A stretch of 64,000 nt of DNA. It comes from Kiritimatiellia bacterium (GTDB taxonomy: Bacteria > Verrucomicrobiota > Kiritimatiellia > JAFGHX01). Where the stretch lies: contig JAFGHX010000167.1 in the NCBI GenBank assembly GCA_016929905.1, positions 1 to 64,000 of the forward strand, in the 5' to 3' direction. Shown one piece after another: positions 33,161 through 42,439 of this stretch (positions are counted from its first letter, which is position 1; the number at the start of each line of letters is the position of its first letter). The notes beneath the pieces were generated by a model. The model was not told the origin of the DNA, searched no databases, and saw only the letters and a list, made by a program, of their open reading frames with translations. Position numbers and translations under genes: made by a program.

Positions 33161-34989
33161 CAACCCAACTCCTCCAGGAACATCTTGCTGCTGAGAAAGT
33201 AGAACAGGAACTTGCTCTTGCTGTTGGGCAAGTTCTCTTCCGCCATCAACAGCTCGATCTTGTCGCGGCGGACGTGTTCGAAGATAGGACCGTTATCCAG
33301 CAGGCAGGCGCGCACGTGAGGGTCCGAGGTGTCCAGGAACGAACGAATCGGCGCGTTGAAGCCCACCTTGCGCCGGTTGTCGAGGACAGGATCGGGAACA
33401 ATGCCCCGCATGGCCTCGCGCAGGACGGCTTTCGCGGCGCCGTTCCGTATCAGGTGCCGTGTCGGAATTCGCAGCGTGAATTCGAACAGCCGCGAGTCGA
33501 GATACGGCGATCGATTCTCCACGGAATAGTACATCGCGTTCAGATCATCCTCGTGCAGGATCACGGGGACCGCCTCGTGGAACAATTCGTTCAACATACG
33601 CTTTCGCAGGAGGCCCGTCGGGAATTCGCGCTCGGCGAAATCCTCCGACCACGGCACACGCAGATACTCGGCGAAGCGATCGGCGTCCAGGAAGACATGA
33701 TCGCGGCGGCCGGGCGAATCCACAAAGACTCGCGCATGCTGCAGGCACGGGTTGCGCACGATCGGCCGGATATGCGCCTCCCAATTGGCGACCGAACGCT
33801 CGAAGCGCTTCGCGTCCCCGGCGATATCCGCCAGATAGAACAGGTGATGGTCGAAGTAGCCGCTGAACAGTTCGTCGGCCGCCGATCCGCTGATCGAAAC
33901 CCGGTATCCGCTCCGGGCCACGGCCTCCAACAGCAGCCACTGAGCGTAGTAGGTGATGGTGTAGACGGGCGCGTCGTGCTGGCGCACCAGTGTCCGGAGC
34001 CGCGGCAGGAATTCCGTGGTCTGGACAGGGATCGCCGTGTGTCGAATTCCGAGCGCGTCGACGCTGCACTGCACCATGTCCTGCTCGTCGTAGCGCGCAT
34101 CGGAGTTGACGATCGTGAAGCCGTGCACGTCGAAGCCAAACACCTTGCGCGCGACGGCAATCAGCGCGTTCGAATCCACGCCCCCGCTGAGACAGAAGGC
34201 CAGAGGCACGTCCGATCGAAGGCGCAAACGAACCGACTCGGTCAGCAGCTCCCGGGTCCTTTCGGTCGCCGCCCGGAAGGTCAACGCCTCTTCCTCTCCC
34301 AGATCGAAACGCCAATAGCGTTCCTGCCGCTCCTGGCCGAAGGCATCGATCAGGAGCGCCGCACCCGGCGCCAATTCCGAGACGCCGACAAAGAAGCTCT
34401 CCCGGCCCTTGTACAGGCTCTTGTACCCGTTCACCAAGTATCGATACAGGTGCGCGAAGTTCACCGGCGGCCGGTAGCCCAGCAGCGCCATGATGAACTT
34501 CACCTCCGAGCCGAAGTACAGGCCCGTCTGGTCCCGAAACAGGTACAGCGGTTTCTCCCCGAACCGGTCGCGGCTCAGGAGCAGGGCCCCGTCGCGTTCG
34601 GCATAGCACGCGAACGCCCACATGCCCTCACAATCCTTCAAGCCCTCCCAGCCGGATCGGGCGAGGGTTGCGAGGAGGACTTCCGTATCGCTTTCTGTCC
34701 GGAAGGACACACCGGCTTTGACCAGATTCGCGCGCCGTTCGACGTAGTTGTACAGCTCTCCGTTGTAGACAAGGACCCGCGACTCCGCGCGAAACGGCTG
34801 GTTGGCCCGCTCGTCCAGGTCAATGATGCTCAGCCGGCTGTGCAGGAGACAGACGCGGCGTCCGCCCGGCGCGGTGGCGGCGTAGACGCCGGCATGGTCC
34901 GGTCCACGCCGCCTCATCAAGGCCAGGCATTCCCGGACGCGGTCCTCCCCGATCTCGCACGTCCCGTAGTATCCTGCGATCCCGCACAT
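33160..34989 (-). CDS. asnB: Glutamine-hydrolysing asparagine synthetase
   Basis: This 609-residue AsnB has the complete amidotransferase. Cys2 in MCGIAGYYG is the nucleophile, VYNGELYNYVE holds the glutamine site, and the C-terminal half has the P-loop SGGVDSN and SGSAADELFSGYFDHH. Length matches the family (about 600-630). In this locus it may make an amide on a sugar or peptide instead of free asparagine, as several capsule-locus homologues are thought to do. The ATG at 34989 gives the obligatory MC start. It follows the deacetylase gene by 75 bases. Confidence 0.9.
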   Translation of the reverse strand: MCGIAGYYGTCEIGEDRVRECLALMRRRGPDHAGVYAATAPGGRRVCLLHSRLSIIDLDERANQPFRAESRVLVYNGELYNYVERRANLVKAGVSFRTESDTEVLLATLARSGWEGLKDCEGMWAFACYAERDGALLLSRDRFGEKPLYLFRDQTGLYFGSEVKFIMALLGYRPPVNFAHLYRYLVNGYKSLYKGRESFFVGVSELAPGAALLIDAFGQERQERYWRFDLGEEEALTFRAATERTRELLTESVRLRLRSDVPLAFCLSGGVDSNALIAVARKVFGFDVHGFTIVNSDARYDEQDMVQCSVDALGIRHTAIPVQTTEFLPRLRTLVRQHDAPVYTITYYAQWLLLEAVARSGYRVSISGSAADELFSGYFDHHLFYLADIAGDAKRFERSVANWEAHIRPIVRNPCLQHARVFVDSPGRRDHVFLDADRFAEYLRVPWSEDFAEREFPTGLLRKRMLNELFHEAVPVILHEDDLNAMYYSVENRSPYLDSRLFEFTLRIPTRHLIRNGAAKAVLREAMRGIVPDPVLDNRRKVGFNAPIRSFLDTSDPHVRACLLDNGPIFEHVRRDKIELLMAEENLPNSKSKFLFYFLSSKMFLEELG

Positions 34990-35064
34990 ACTGACTCGTG
35001 CCGTGCGTCCACAGATCTTGACAGGGGTGGCAGCGCCATTCGGGCCATCGCAAGGCGCCGGCGC

Positions 35065-35970
35065 TCAGACCACGGCGATCCGTTTCAGCCGAAAGAGATC
35101 GTCCCCGACACGATTGACGCCATGCACGGCGCTCGGCGAGCAAACGATGCCTCTGCCGCGCAGCGCGTCGATCACCCGCTCGGAGTAACACTCCGGCTGC
35201 CCCTCCGGATAGGAATAGTGTACAACCGTCCCCCCGAGACACTGCCGCAGTTTCGACAGACTTTCGGTGATCTCCCCCTGCAAATCGCGATCATCCAGGT
35301 ACGCCAGCACGCGATGCGTGTGGCCATGCCCGCCGACGGCAAACAGCGGGTTCTGGTGCAACGTCCGGACCTGTTCCCAGCTCATCTTGTCATCCAGTTC
35401 CGGATCCGGTTCGAACCGTGTCACACCGAGCTGCCGCCAGATTTCTCCGGCGAATGCGCAGGGATCCAAATCCCGGTTGGCTTTCGCATCTCTGCGGATC
35501 TCGTCGAGCAGCCGGATCTTCTCCTCGCGCGTCGCGGCGGTCCCGCACGCGCCGGTGAACGGCAACGAGAGTTCGATCGGTCCGCTGACTTCGAATGCAT
35601 ACTCAATCAGGTCGGTCCACGAGACCGAGTTGGCCTCGATGAAGCCGGTCGTGACATAGAAGGTGGCCGGCACGGCCAAGTCCGCAAGCACCGGCGCCGC
35701 GACGGTGTAGTTGTTCCGGAATCCGTCGTCGAAGGTGACGGCAAATGCTCTGCGCGGGAGGTTCCCCTTCCCGGCGCTCGCCGCCACAATCTCGTCCATC
35801 GACACGGGCTCGCCGGCCGCACACAAGCCGCGTATCGTGGCCACGAACTCGTCGTAGTGCAGATGTTTTCGGGTGTAGTTGCGTATCCCGGGCCGAGATC
35901 CCCTGACAACGCCATGGAAGAGGAAGACGGCGAAGGATCGAGCCGAGAGAAACTGCGAGAAATCCCTCAT
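35065..35970 (-). CDS. Polysaccharide deacetylase (NodB domain)
   Basis: This 301-residue CE4-type protein has VFLFHGVV near residue 15, TFDDGFRNNYT as the metal motif, TFYVTTGFIEAN, and GGHGHTHRVL and YSYPEGQPECYS for the second histidine and motif 3 positions. It is the third NodB protein of the locus and the one nearest the amino-sugar genes, so de-N-acetylation before formylation or amidino transfer is plausible. Its ATG overlaps the formyltransferase stop by four bases. It has no convincing signal peptide. Confidence 0.85.
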   Translation of the reverse strand: MRDFSQFLSARSFAVFLFHGVVRGSRPGIRNYTRKHLHYDEFVATIRGLCAAGEPVSMDEIVAASAGKGNLPRRAFAVTFDDGFRNNYTVAAPVLADLAVPATFYVTTGFIEANSVSWTDLIEYAFEVSGPIELSLPFTGACGTAATREEKIRLLDEIRRDAKANRDLDPCAFAGEIWRQLGVTRFEPDPELDDKMSWEQVRTLHQNPLFAVGGHGHTHRVLAYLDDRDLQGEITESLSKLRQCLGGTVVHYSYPEGQPECYSERVIDALRGRGIVCSPSAVHGVNRVGDDLFRLKRIAVV

Positions 35971-36677
35971 AGCCCCGCAACGTGGCGTTCGAACCTTTCC
36001 AGGCACATATCCTTCAAGACGGCCGGCATGTGGGAGTAGTACCTGCCCCGCTTCAACTGGCGCCGGCAGGGCAAGGCGCCTCGACTGTCCAAAGCGCTCA
36101 GAGCCAGCAGCACCAATTCGACGCAGGCTTTCGTGTTGACCGCCCGCAGGTGATGAAGCCGGCTTTCCCTCGAGAACCGCAGCTGCGCCTGGGCGACGAT
36201 GTCGCCGGTGTCCAAATCCGCGTCCACGTGATGCAGTGTCGTGACGAGGTTGTCGAAGTCGCGGTGGTAGATGGCCCACAGATGTGTGTCCAGCCCACGA
36301 TATTCTTCAGGATTGCCGCCGTGGAGGTTCAGGCAGGCCACCGAGGCCATCTCGATCGCCGCGGCCCTCAGTCGCCCCGTGCCGAAAACAATCACCACCT
36401 CCGGCTTCAGATCTTCGAGCGCAGACAGGCAACCCGGGCCGTTGACGTTCTCGAACGTGTGCGTCCGGGTCAACTCGTCCATTCGAGCCGCGGCGCCGGC
36501 CAGCAAGACATCCCGCTCATATTCATCGCGGCGCGCCTCGAACGGATGAAACGTTTCGAACGGGGGCGCCGCCTGTCGCGTCTCCAGGCAAACCGCGTCG
36601 AGCGGGAACCGCTCGTTGACCCTGCAGGCGAAATACGCGTGATGCGTGGTGTTCGTGGTCAGCAGTACGATCTTCAC
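35967..36677 (-). CDS. Formyltransferase-like protein (sugar N-formyltransferase candidate)
   Basis: This 236-residue protein has the N-terminal formyltransferase fold of methionyl-tRNA formyltransferase and WbtJ/QdtF-type sugar enzymes, which use 10-formyl-tetrahydrofolate. NLHGGNPEEYRG provides the Asn116/His118 pair and LDTGDIV the Asp near 155. A tRNA-binding C-terminal domain is absent. I chose the GTG at 36677 (VKIVLLTTN) because homologues start there; the ATG at 36695 would overlap the synthase gene by 11 bases. It probably formylates an amino sugar made by the neighbouring aminotransferase. Confidence 0.75.
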   Translation of the reverse strand: MKIVLLTTNTTHHAYFACRVNERFPLDAVCLETRQAAPPFETFHPFEARRDEYERDVLLAGAAARMDELTRTHTFENVNGPGCLSALEDLKPEVVIVFGTGRLRAAAIEMASVACLNLHGGNPEEYRGLDTHLWAIYHRDFDNLVTTLHHVDADLDTGDIVAQAQLRFSRESRLHHLRAVNTKACVELVLLALSALDSRGALPCRRQLKRGRYYSHMPAVLKDMCLERFERHVAGL

Positions 36678-36684
36678 GGCACAG

Positions 36685-37695
36685 TCACTCCACATCCGAC
36701 TCCAGCAACCGGTCGCCGAACGAGACGTCGCGTGTCAGGCGTCTGCCCAGCAGACGTTGCTCCTGGCCGACGCGCAATCCGTCTGCCGGGCGAATCCAGG
36801 TTAGATCGTCCGTCGTCAGCCGATGCCCCTTCGGCAGAGCGCGGGCGGCGACGATGGAACGGCGAATGGCGGCCGCCACCCCCTCCTCGCACGGCAACAC
36901 CGTCTTGGTCCGTTCGCCCAGCAGCGCCGAGGCCAGGCGCACGCGGCGGACAAGTTCCGCCAGTTCGGCGGGGTCCGCCGAGAGCTGGTGATCCCGGAAA
37001 TCCGAGAACGCCTTGTCCAGCGTGAAATGCTTCTCGACGATCTCGGCGCCCAACCCCACGGCCAGCACGGCCGCCTCAATCCCGGTCGTGTGGTCGGAGT
37101 AGCCGACGGTGCAGTCGAGATGATCGGCGAGGCACGGGATTGAACGCAGGTTCGCTTGCTCGGCTGGAACGGGGTAACAGCTCACGCAGTGCAGCACGCC
37201 CAACTGGCCGTCGATCGCGTTCTCCGCCCATTGCCCCCGCACGAACTCGACGGTGTCGGCTACCCGCGACAGATCGCTCACACCGCTGGATACGAGGAGC
37301 GGCTTGCCGGTCCGGGCGACCGCGGCAATAAGAGGGAAGAAGTCGTTGTCACTCGATGCGATCTTGTAACCGTCGACGACGTGCTCCAACCGCGCGGCCG
37401 AGCCGAGATCAAAAGGCGTCGCCAGGAACAACAGCCCCGATGCGTGCGCCAGCTTCCCCAGTGCCTCGAACTGCGCGCCGCTCAACTCAAACGACTTCAA
37501 CCGCGCGAACCGGTTCGGGTCCCGGCCGCTGACGTAGTGGGCCGTATCAAACGCCTGGACCTTCACGGCGTCGACGCCGCACGCGGCCGCCTTGCGGACC
37601 AACGCCTGCGCCACATCGAAAGAGCCTTCGTGGTTATTGCCGATTTCGGCGACCACCAGCACGCTCTTCTCTGTGTCGAAAGCGCCGATCTTCAT
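36685..37695 (-). CDS. NeuB-family nonulosonic acid synthase
   Basis: The 336-residue protein is a PEP-dependent synthase of the NeuB/PseI/SpsE family, which condenses phosphoenolpyruvate with a hexosamine-type sugar to make a nonulosonic acid. The TIM-barrel part has VAEIGNNHEGSFDVA, VGYSDHTTGIEAAVL and EIVEKHFTLDK, and the C-terminal 60 residues fit a SAF antifreeze-like domain. Length is as expected for the family. The ATG at 37695 overlaps the GNAT stop by four bases. Which sugar (Neu-, Leg- or Pse-type) cannot be decided here. Confidence 0.88.
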   Translation of the reverse strand: MKIGAFDTEKSVLVVAEIGNNHEGSFDVAQALVRKAAACGVDAVKVQAFDTAHYVSGRDPNRFARLKSFELSGAQFEALGKLAHASGLLFLATPFDLGSAARLEHVVDGYKIASSDNDFFPLIAAVARTGKPLLVSSGVSDLSRVADTVEFVRGQWAENAIDGQLGVLHCVSCYPVPAEQANLRSIPCLADHLDCTVGYSDHTTGIEAAVLAVGLGAEIVEKHFTLDKAFSDFRDHQLSADPAELAELVRRVRLASALLGERTKTVLPCEEGVAAAIRRSIVAARALPKGHRLTTDDLTWIRPADGLRVGQEQRLLGRRLTRDVSFGDRLLESDVE

Positions 37696-38438
37696 GATCC
37701 GGAATCCTGCGGGCCGTGGAAGTGGAACACGTAATGCGATCCGCACACGCGGAAGCCTGCCTTCTCGTACAGCCGCAGCGAAGGCACGTTGGCGACTTGC
37801 GTCCCTACGACCATACGCGAACAGCTCGGGTCGGTGGCCTCCGCGTACGCCAACATGTCGCTCGCGATCCCCTTTCGGCGCTGCGCCGCATCGACGGCGA
37901 CCAAATCGATCACGCAATCCCGGGCGTCACGACAAAGCAGCAGGAGGAAGCCCGCAACGCGTCCGGCGGCACTCGCCACCACCATCCTGTCGCCCCGTTT
38001 GCCCGCGAAGAAATTGCCAGCCCACTGCGCCTTGATCGTGTTCGCGACTTCGGGCGCGATCAAGCCGTCCAGATGGAAGCGGGAACAGGCGAAGCTTCTT
38101 CTCGCCAACTCCACCACCGCTTCCCTGTCCTCGGGCGCTGCCGGCCGCACCTCCGATCGGCGCGCCGGTTTGCGGGGAAACGCCATGGGTTTGTCCAGCA
38201 CGACGTTCGTGTCGACAAGCCGGAAGCCGCGTTCCTCCAGAAAGACGCACGCGGCCGTGTCGATCGCAGGAATCTTGGTATAGATCAGAACGTCGCGAGA
38301 CCGCAGTTCGTCGAACAGCCCATACGCCGCGCCGTGCCCCCGCCTGGCTTCGGCCATGAGATCGTCGTCAACGCTCAGCCTGTAAACGTCCTTCGCAAGC
38401 ACGTCGGACAGCCACGCGTCGCGGTCAAGACTGCTCAC
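37692..38438 (-). CDS. GNAT-family N-acyltransferase
   Basis: This 248-residue protein has a GNAT C-terminal half with VAGFLLLLCRDARDCVIDLV, the pyrophosphate-binding VDAAQRRKGIASDMLAYAE, and VGTQVANVPSLRLYEKAGF, which form the acetyl-CoA site. The N-terminal half also shows a weaker GNAT-like pattern (AIDTAACVFLEERGFRLV), as in tandem-GNAT amino-sugar enzymes such as those of nonulosonic-acid pathways. The start is GTG at 38438, with AAGGCGGG upstream and a 14-base overlap with the epimerase gene. N-acetylation of the amino sugar made by the DegT enzyme is likely. Confidence 0.75.
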   Translation of the reverse strand: MSSLDRDAWLSDVLAKDVYRLSVDDDLMAEARRGHGAAYGLFDELRSRDVLIYTKIPAIDTAACVFLEERGFRLVDTNVVLDKPMAFPRKPARRSEVRPAAPEDREAVVELARRSFACSRFHLDGLIAPEVANTIKAQWAGNFFAGKRGDRMVVASAAGRVAGFLLLLCRDARDCVIDLVAVDAAQRRKGIASDMLAYAEATDPSCSRMVVGTQVANVPSLRLYEKAGFRVCGSHYVFHFHGPQDSGS

Positions 38439-39477
38439 GACACCCGCCTTGCCCCGCTGACGGATTGCCCGCCCATATGGACTTGTACCAATGGATGTAC
38501 TTGACGAACCCCTTTTCCAGAGGATACTGCGGGTCATAACCGATGAGATCCCTGGCCTTGTCCACCTTGAGCGTTCCGCGCTTGGGCGTCAGCTTGTCGC
38601 GCGATTCGTACAAAGGCTGGACGGACGGGAACTCCTTCTTCAGGATGCCGAGCATGTCCGAAACGCTGCGGCTCTCGCCGTAGGTCAGGTTCAGGATCTG
38701 ATTGGCGGCCTTCGGCTCAGTCAACACGCGCAGGAGTCCGTGGCAAACATCGTCGACGTAGGTGAAATCCAGGCGGTCGGAACCGTCGCCCTGAATCGTG
38801 ATCTCCAGCCCTTCGAGCGCGTTCTCGATGAAGATCTGGCCCACGCGACGGCTCACACAGCGCTCACCATACAGGGCGGACGGCCGGACGATCGTGTAGA
38901 CGAGGTCAAACACCTGATTGTAGGCTATGACGATCTTCTCGCCCGCATACTTCAGCGCGCCATAGATCCCCAAGGGCTCGCAGGGCGACTCCTCCGTCAC
39001 GGAAGCCTGCTGGAAATCGCCGTACACCATGCTCGAGGAGAAGAAGACGAAGTGGTCGACCAGCTCACGAGACGCGTCCAACGCGTTTTCCAGTGTCCGC
39101 AGACTGTGGTCGAAGGTGCTGTACGGGTCCTTGTTGGATCGTCCCGCGTGTGCCACGGCGGACAGGTGTACAATGGCATTCGGCCGAATCTCGCGGACCA
39201 GCCGAGAGAGAGCGTGATACTCCCGTGCGTCCTGTACGTACAGCGGGATATCCGCCTCGTTCAACAGGTTTAGCCGGTCCTGAATGATCCTGAGGTAGAG
39301 CTGGCGGTTGCGGATCTTGTCGCCCGTGGAGCGGAAGGCGAGAAAGTTGTTCACGCCGAGGCTGTCGATGACGAAGGGCTCCGCGCCGTGCCGTTTCAGC
39401 ATCAGGGCCAGGTGGTGTCCGATGAATCCGGCGCCCCCGATCAGCGCCACCCGCATCCCTTCGATCTTCTTGCTCAT
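38425..39477 (-). CDS. NAD-dependent SDR epimerase/dehydratase
   Basis: The 350-residue extended SDR has the NAD site GGAGFIG at 14-20 and the catalytic pair Tyr172/Lys176 (YGALK) with a Ser-rich SSSMVYGDF before it. It is like UDP-sugar 4-epimerases and 4,6-dehydratases in length and layout, with DFTYVDDVCHGLL as the substrate-side motif. Context (DegT aminotransferase, Gfo/Idh oxidoreductase and NeuB-type synthase around it) suggests production of a keto or epimeric amino sugar precursor. The ATG overlaps the upstream aminotransferase stop by four bases. Confidence 0.85.
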   Translation of the reverse strand: MSKKIEGMRVALIGGAGFIGHHLALMLKRHGAEPFVIDSLGVNNFLAFRSTGDKIRNRQLYLRIIQDRLNLLNEADIPLYVQDAREYHALSRLVREIRPNAIVHLSAVAHAGRSNKDPYSTFDHSLRTLENALDASRELVDHFVFFSSSMVYGDFQQASVTEESPCEPLGIYGALKYAGEKIVIAYNQVFDLVYTIVRPSALYGERCVSRRVGQIFIENALEGLEITIQGDGSDRLDFTYVDDVCHGLLRVLTEPKAANQILNLTYGESRSVSDMLGILKKEFPSVQPLYESRDKLTPKRGTLKVDKARDLIGYDPQYPLEKGFVKYIHWYKSIWAGNPSAGQGGCREQS

Positions 39478-40700
39478 GTACGGTCCTCTTGTTGTGACGG
39501 CCCGCGCCCGGCGCCGTGAGAACCGCCGGAAACGGAGCCGGTCTTCACGGCGGCGATCGCATCCTCGACCCCGGCCGCGATGCAGGTGATGTCTTCCGCA
39601 CCCAGATGCGGGCCGACGGGCAGCGCGATGGAACAGCCGCTGATCTCGGCGGCGACCGGAAAGCTGGCGGCGTCGAACCCGTACTTCGCCATGTAGTACG
39701 ACAGATGCGGCAGAGGCCTCGGGTAATAGATGCTCGTGCCGATGCCCTTCTCTTTCAACATGGCGATGACTTCACGGCGTTTGTCGCGCAGCGGCTCCTC
39801 CAGCAAGACCGCGTGGCAGTAGTAACTGCTCTGGAATTCACGGTGCGTCGACCGCAGCAGCCGGACCCCCTTGACCGGCTCCAGCTTCTCGGTCAGCAAC
39901 CGGTAGTTCGCGCGGCGCCGGGCGAGGAAATCGGGCAGCCGCTTCATTTGCTCAACCCCCAGCGCGGCGCCGATTTCATTGAGGCGGAAATTACCGCCCA
40001 GCGCGTCCACGTCGTACATGCCGGGCATCGCGCGCTCGCTCACGATATTGCGATCGATTCCGAACGCGCGCAGCTTGGCCACCTGGTCGGCTATGTCCCG
40101 GCGGCCGGTGATCAGCATCCCACCCTCCGCGGTGGTGATATGTTTGACGGGATAGAAGGAGAAGCAGCCCGCATCGCCGTGCAGCCCGGCGTGCACGCCG
40201 TTGCAGGTTGAGCCCAGCGCCAACGCGCAGTCCTCCACCACGAACAGCCCGTGCCGGCGTGCGACGGCAAGAACCCGGGCCATGTCGACGGGCATTCCCA
40301 GATAATGGACGACCGCCACGCCCTTCGTCCGCGCCGTCATCCTGGTTTCGAGTTGCGCGATGTCGATATTCCCCGTCTCCGGTTCGGAATCGACGAAGAC
40401 GGGCGTGCCGCCGCACAACTCCACGGCGTGCGCCGTTGCCACGTGCGTCTGGGCCGGCACCAGGACGTCGTCCCCGGCTCGCACCCCGAGCGCCGTGTAC
40501 GCCAGCTGCAGCGCGGCCGTACAGGAAGCCGTGGCCACGGCATGCGGCGCGCCCGTGAACGAGGCAAACGCGGCCTCAAATGCCTTGACGCGCGGGCCGT
40601 GCGTGAGGATGGGACCGCTGAGCACCTCCAGCACAGCCGCTTTCTCCGCCTCACCGATCATGGGGCGCCCGAACGGGATCGACCGCGTATCACACGTCAT
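39474..40700 (-). CDS. DegT/DnrJ/EryC1/StrS sugar aminotransferase
   Basis: This 408-residue PLP enzyme of the DegT family transfers an amino group to a keto sugar nucleotide. The PLP lysine is Lys186 in FSFYPVKHITTAEGG. Other family marks are GRPMIGEAEK near the start, SCTAALQLAYTAL, VPAQTHVATAHAV and VEDCALALGS. It is coupled to the SDR epimerase by a four-base overlap and lies next to the oxidoreductase, a usual trio for amino-sugar synthesis in surface-polymer loci. Its start is ATG, without a better upstream candidate. Confidence 0.9.
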   Translation of the reverse strand: MTCDTRSIPFGRPMIGEAEKAAVLEVLSGPILTHGPRVKAFEAAFASFTGAPHAVATASCTAALQLAYTALGVRAGDDVLVPAQTHVATAHAVELCGGTPVFVDSEPETGNIDIAQLETRMTARTKGVAVVHYLGMPVDMARVLAVARRHGLFVVEDCALALGSTCNGVHAGLHGDAGCFSFYPVKHITTAEGGMLITGRRDIADQVAKLRAFGIDRNIVSERAMPGMYDVDALGGNFRLNEIGAALGVEQMKRLPDFLARRRANYRLLTEKLEPVKGVRLLRSTHREFQSSYYCHAVLLEEPLRDKRREVIAMLKEKGIGTSIYYPRPLPHLSYYMAKYGFDAASFPVAAEISGCSIALPVGPHLGAEDITCIAAGVEDAIAAVKTGSVSGGSHGAGRGPSQQEDRT

Positions 40701-40709
40701 AGCAGCACT

Positions 40710-41726
40710 CTACAGGTATTCCACGGCGACGGGAGCCGACGCCTGCACGGCCTTTTCGATCGCAAAGCACACCGACATCGCCCGAAAGACGTGCTCCGTT
40801 GTAACCTCTGCCGGCTCCCCTTTCAAGATCGAATCCACGAAACTCCCGATCAAATCGCCCTTCTGCACGCCCGGATAGGCGGCGGTGATGCGCTCCGGCG
40901 CCACGGCGGCCTCGCGCGACCGGTACAGCAGGCCGGACTCGGGACCGTTCTCGAACGTGGCTTCGGTGCCATAGACCGTGAGCCGATGGAAGTGCGGGCA
41001 CACGCAACCGAAGTTGGCCGCCACCTTGCCGATCACCCCGCCTTCAAAGCGCAGGAGGGCAACCGCAAAATCGTTGTAACGAAAACCCGAGCCCGCCGAC
41101 GCCACCCTGTTCCCCTGCGCCGCCACCTCCGTGACCGGGGCGTCCGCCAGCCACAGCAGCAGGTCCACCATGTGAACGCCGCCGCCGTACGTCACGGAAT
41201 AGAACGGCAACCGACCTCGCCAGCCTTGCGTGAGTTTGTGCAGCCTCCCGTAATTGTAGTCGCCCTCGAGGTAGAAGAGCCGGCCAAAATCACCGTTCCG
41301 TATCATCTGCCGGAGCAGCCGGAACCGGGGACACATCCGCAGAATCAAGTTGGACGAAAGCCGCAGGCGGGGATTCGCGCTCAGGAGCATGCGAATCTCC
41401 CTGGCCTCGTGTTCGTGAAGGCAAAGCGGTTTCTCGACAAAGACATGCTTGCCGTTCCGCAGCGCACGCACGGCCTGTTCGTGGTGGCCGTCGTCGTAGG
41501 AGGCGATCGAGACCACATCGATGTCAGGATTGTCCAACACATCTTCGGGCCGCTGCGTCACATGCGTGTGTGGATACTTCTCTCGTGCCATCGTTACCTT
41601 GTCGTCGGACAGGTCGCACAGCATTGTCACGTCGCAGGCCGCGCGGCTTCGATACCCGGCAATATGCTGTTCGCCCACGCCGAGGCCAATGACACCCACC
41701 CGAAGCCTGTCCGCGCGCGTCGTCAC
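40710..41726 (-). CDS. Gfo/Idh/MocA-family oxidoreductase
   Basis: The 338-residue NAD(P)-dependent oxidoreductase has an N-terminal Rossmann motif VGVIGLGVGEQHIAGY, VDVVSIASYDDGHHEQAV and HVFVEKPLCL with the conserved Lys of the EKP motif, then a C-terminal substrate domain with GGGVHMVDLLLWL. Such enzymes oxidise or reduce sugar nucleotides at C3 or C2. Start GTG at 41726 gives a GTGA overlap with the cytidylyltransferase gene. It probably acts before the DegT aminotransferase. The exact sugar is unknown. Confidence 0.87.
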   Translation of the reverse strand: MTTRADRLRVGVIGLGVGEQHIAGYRSRAACDVTMLCDLSDDKVTMAREKYPHTHVTQRPEDVLDNPDIDVVSIASYDDGHHEQAVRALRNGKHVFVEKPLCLHEHEAREIRMLLSANPRLRLSSNLILRMCPRFRLLRQMIRNGDFGRLFYLEGDYNYGRLHKLTQGWRGRLPFYSVTYGGGVHMVDLLLWLADAPVTEVAAQGNRVASAGSGFRYNDFAVALLRFEGGVIGKVAANFGCVCPHFHRLTVYGTEATFENGPESGLLYRSREAAVAPERITAAYPGVQKGDLIGSFVDSILKGEPAEVTTEHVFRAMSVCFAIEKAVQASAPVAVEYL

Positions 41727-42439
41727 GGCCGTCTACCCGTTACCTCCCGCTCGAGGCGCAAGACCGCGTCGAGCCCGTACTGCCAATGCGGCCCCTGCAT
41801 CTTCCCGATGATCGCCTCCACCACGCTGAAGTCGTCGGGCGTATCCACACACAGCCGCACGCCGCTGTAGTCGCGTTCCGCGCGGAAGTTCACAATCCGG
41901 AAGTGCTCCGGGTTCCCGTAGAAATGCGCGGTCACGTGCTCGCGTTCTTCCGGCATCCGCATGCGGGAGTAAGCCCGGCGCAGGGGGACGGCCCCGACGA
42001 CTTCGACCGACTGCCCTTTGGGAAACGACCGCGGAAACACGTTGGTGACGAGATCGGCGTCTCCCGCGCCGAACAGGTTCACAGCCCTGTCGATCAAGCG
42101 CGGATCGAGCAACGGACTGTCGGCGCTGACGCGCACGACGGCTTCGAAACGGTACGCGTCGATCACCTGCAGAAAACGCCCTGCCACGTCGTCGAGCGGC
42201 CCTCGATGACAGCGCACGCCCCTATCTCGGCAGAACGCCTGTATCGGGGCATCGCTGTCTGCATCCGAGGTCGCCACCACCACGGGCGGTGCGGCCTCGC
42301 ACCGCGCAAGCCGCTCCAGCAGATAGGCGAGCAGCGGCCGACCGGCCGCTTCCTTGAGGACCTTGCCGGGAAGCCGGCGGGACGTCATACGCGCCTGGAC
42401 AACGATACCCACACTCACGGCCGCACCCAACTCCTTCAC
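41723..42439 (-). CDS. CMP-sugar cytidylyltransferase (SpsF/NeuA-like)
   Basis: This 238-residue protein has the nucleotidyltransferase motif IVVQARMTSRRLPGKVL, matching SpsF/NeuA-type enzymes that join CMP to a nonulosonic acid. The chain also has RVSADSPLLDP and RLCVDTPDDFSVV, the region that usually binds the sugar and metal. It sits three genes from the NeuB-type synthase. The GTG at 42439 makes a GTGA overlap with the Wzt gene and adds seven residues (MKELGAA) ahead of the next candidate. GTG at 42418 or 42412 is an alternative nearer the first strand, so the start is uncertain. Confidence 0.8.
   Translation of the reverse strand: MKELGAAVSVGIVVQARMTSRRLPGKVLKEAAGRPLLAYLLERLARCEAAPPVVVATSDADSDAPIQAFCRDRGVRCHRGPLDDVAGRFLQVIDAYRFEAVVRVSADSPLLDPRLIDRAVNLFGAGDADLVTNVFPRSFPKGQSVEVVGAVPLRRAYSRMRMPEEREHVTAHFYGNPEHFRIVNFRAERDYSGVRLCVDTPDDFSVVEAIIGKMQGPHWQYGLDAVLRLEREVTGRRP

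Noticed and set aside
9003..36039. Very long open frames on the plus strand opposite the polysaccharide genes (for example about 1,000 codons near 19.2-22.4 kb and 900 codons near 33.3-36.0 kb)
   Set aside because: They mirror real genes on the other strand, are rich in Arg, Gln, Pro and His, lack domains and ribosome sites, and arise from high GC.
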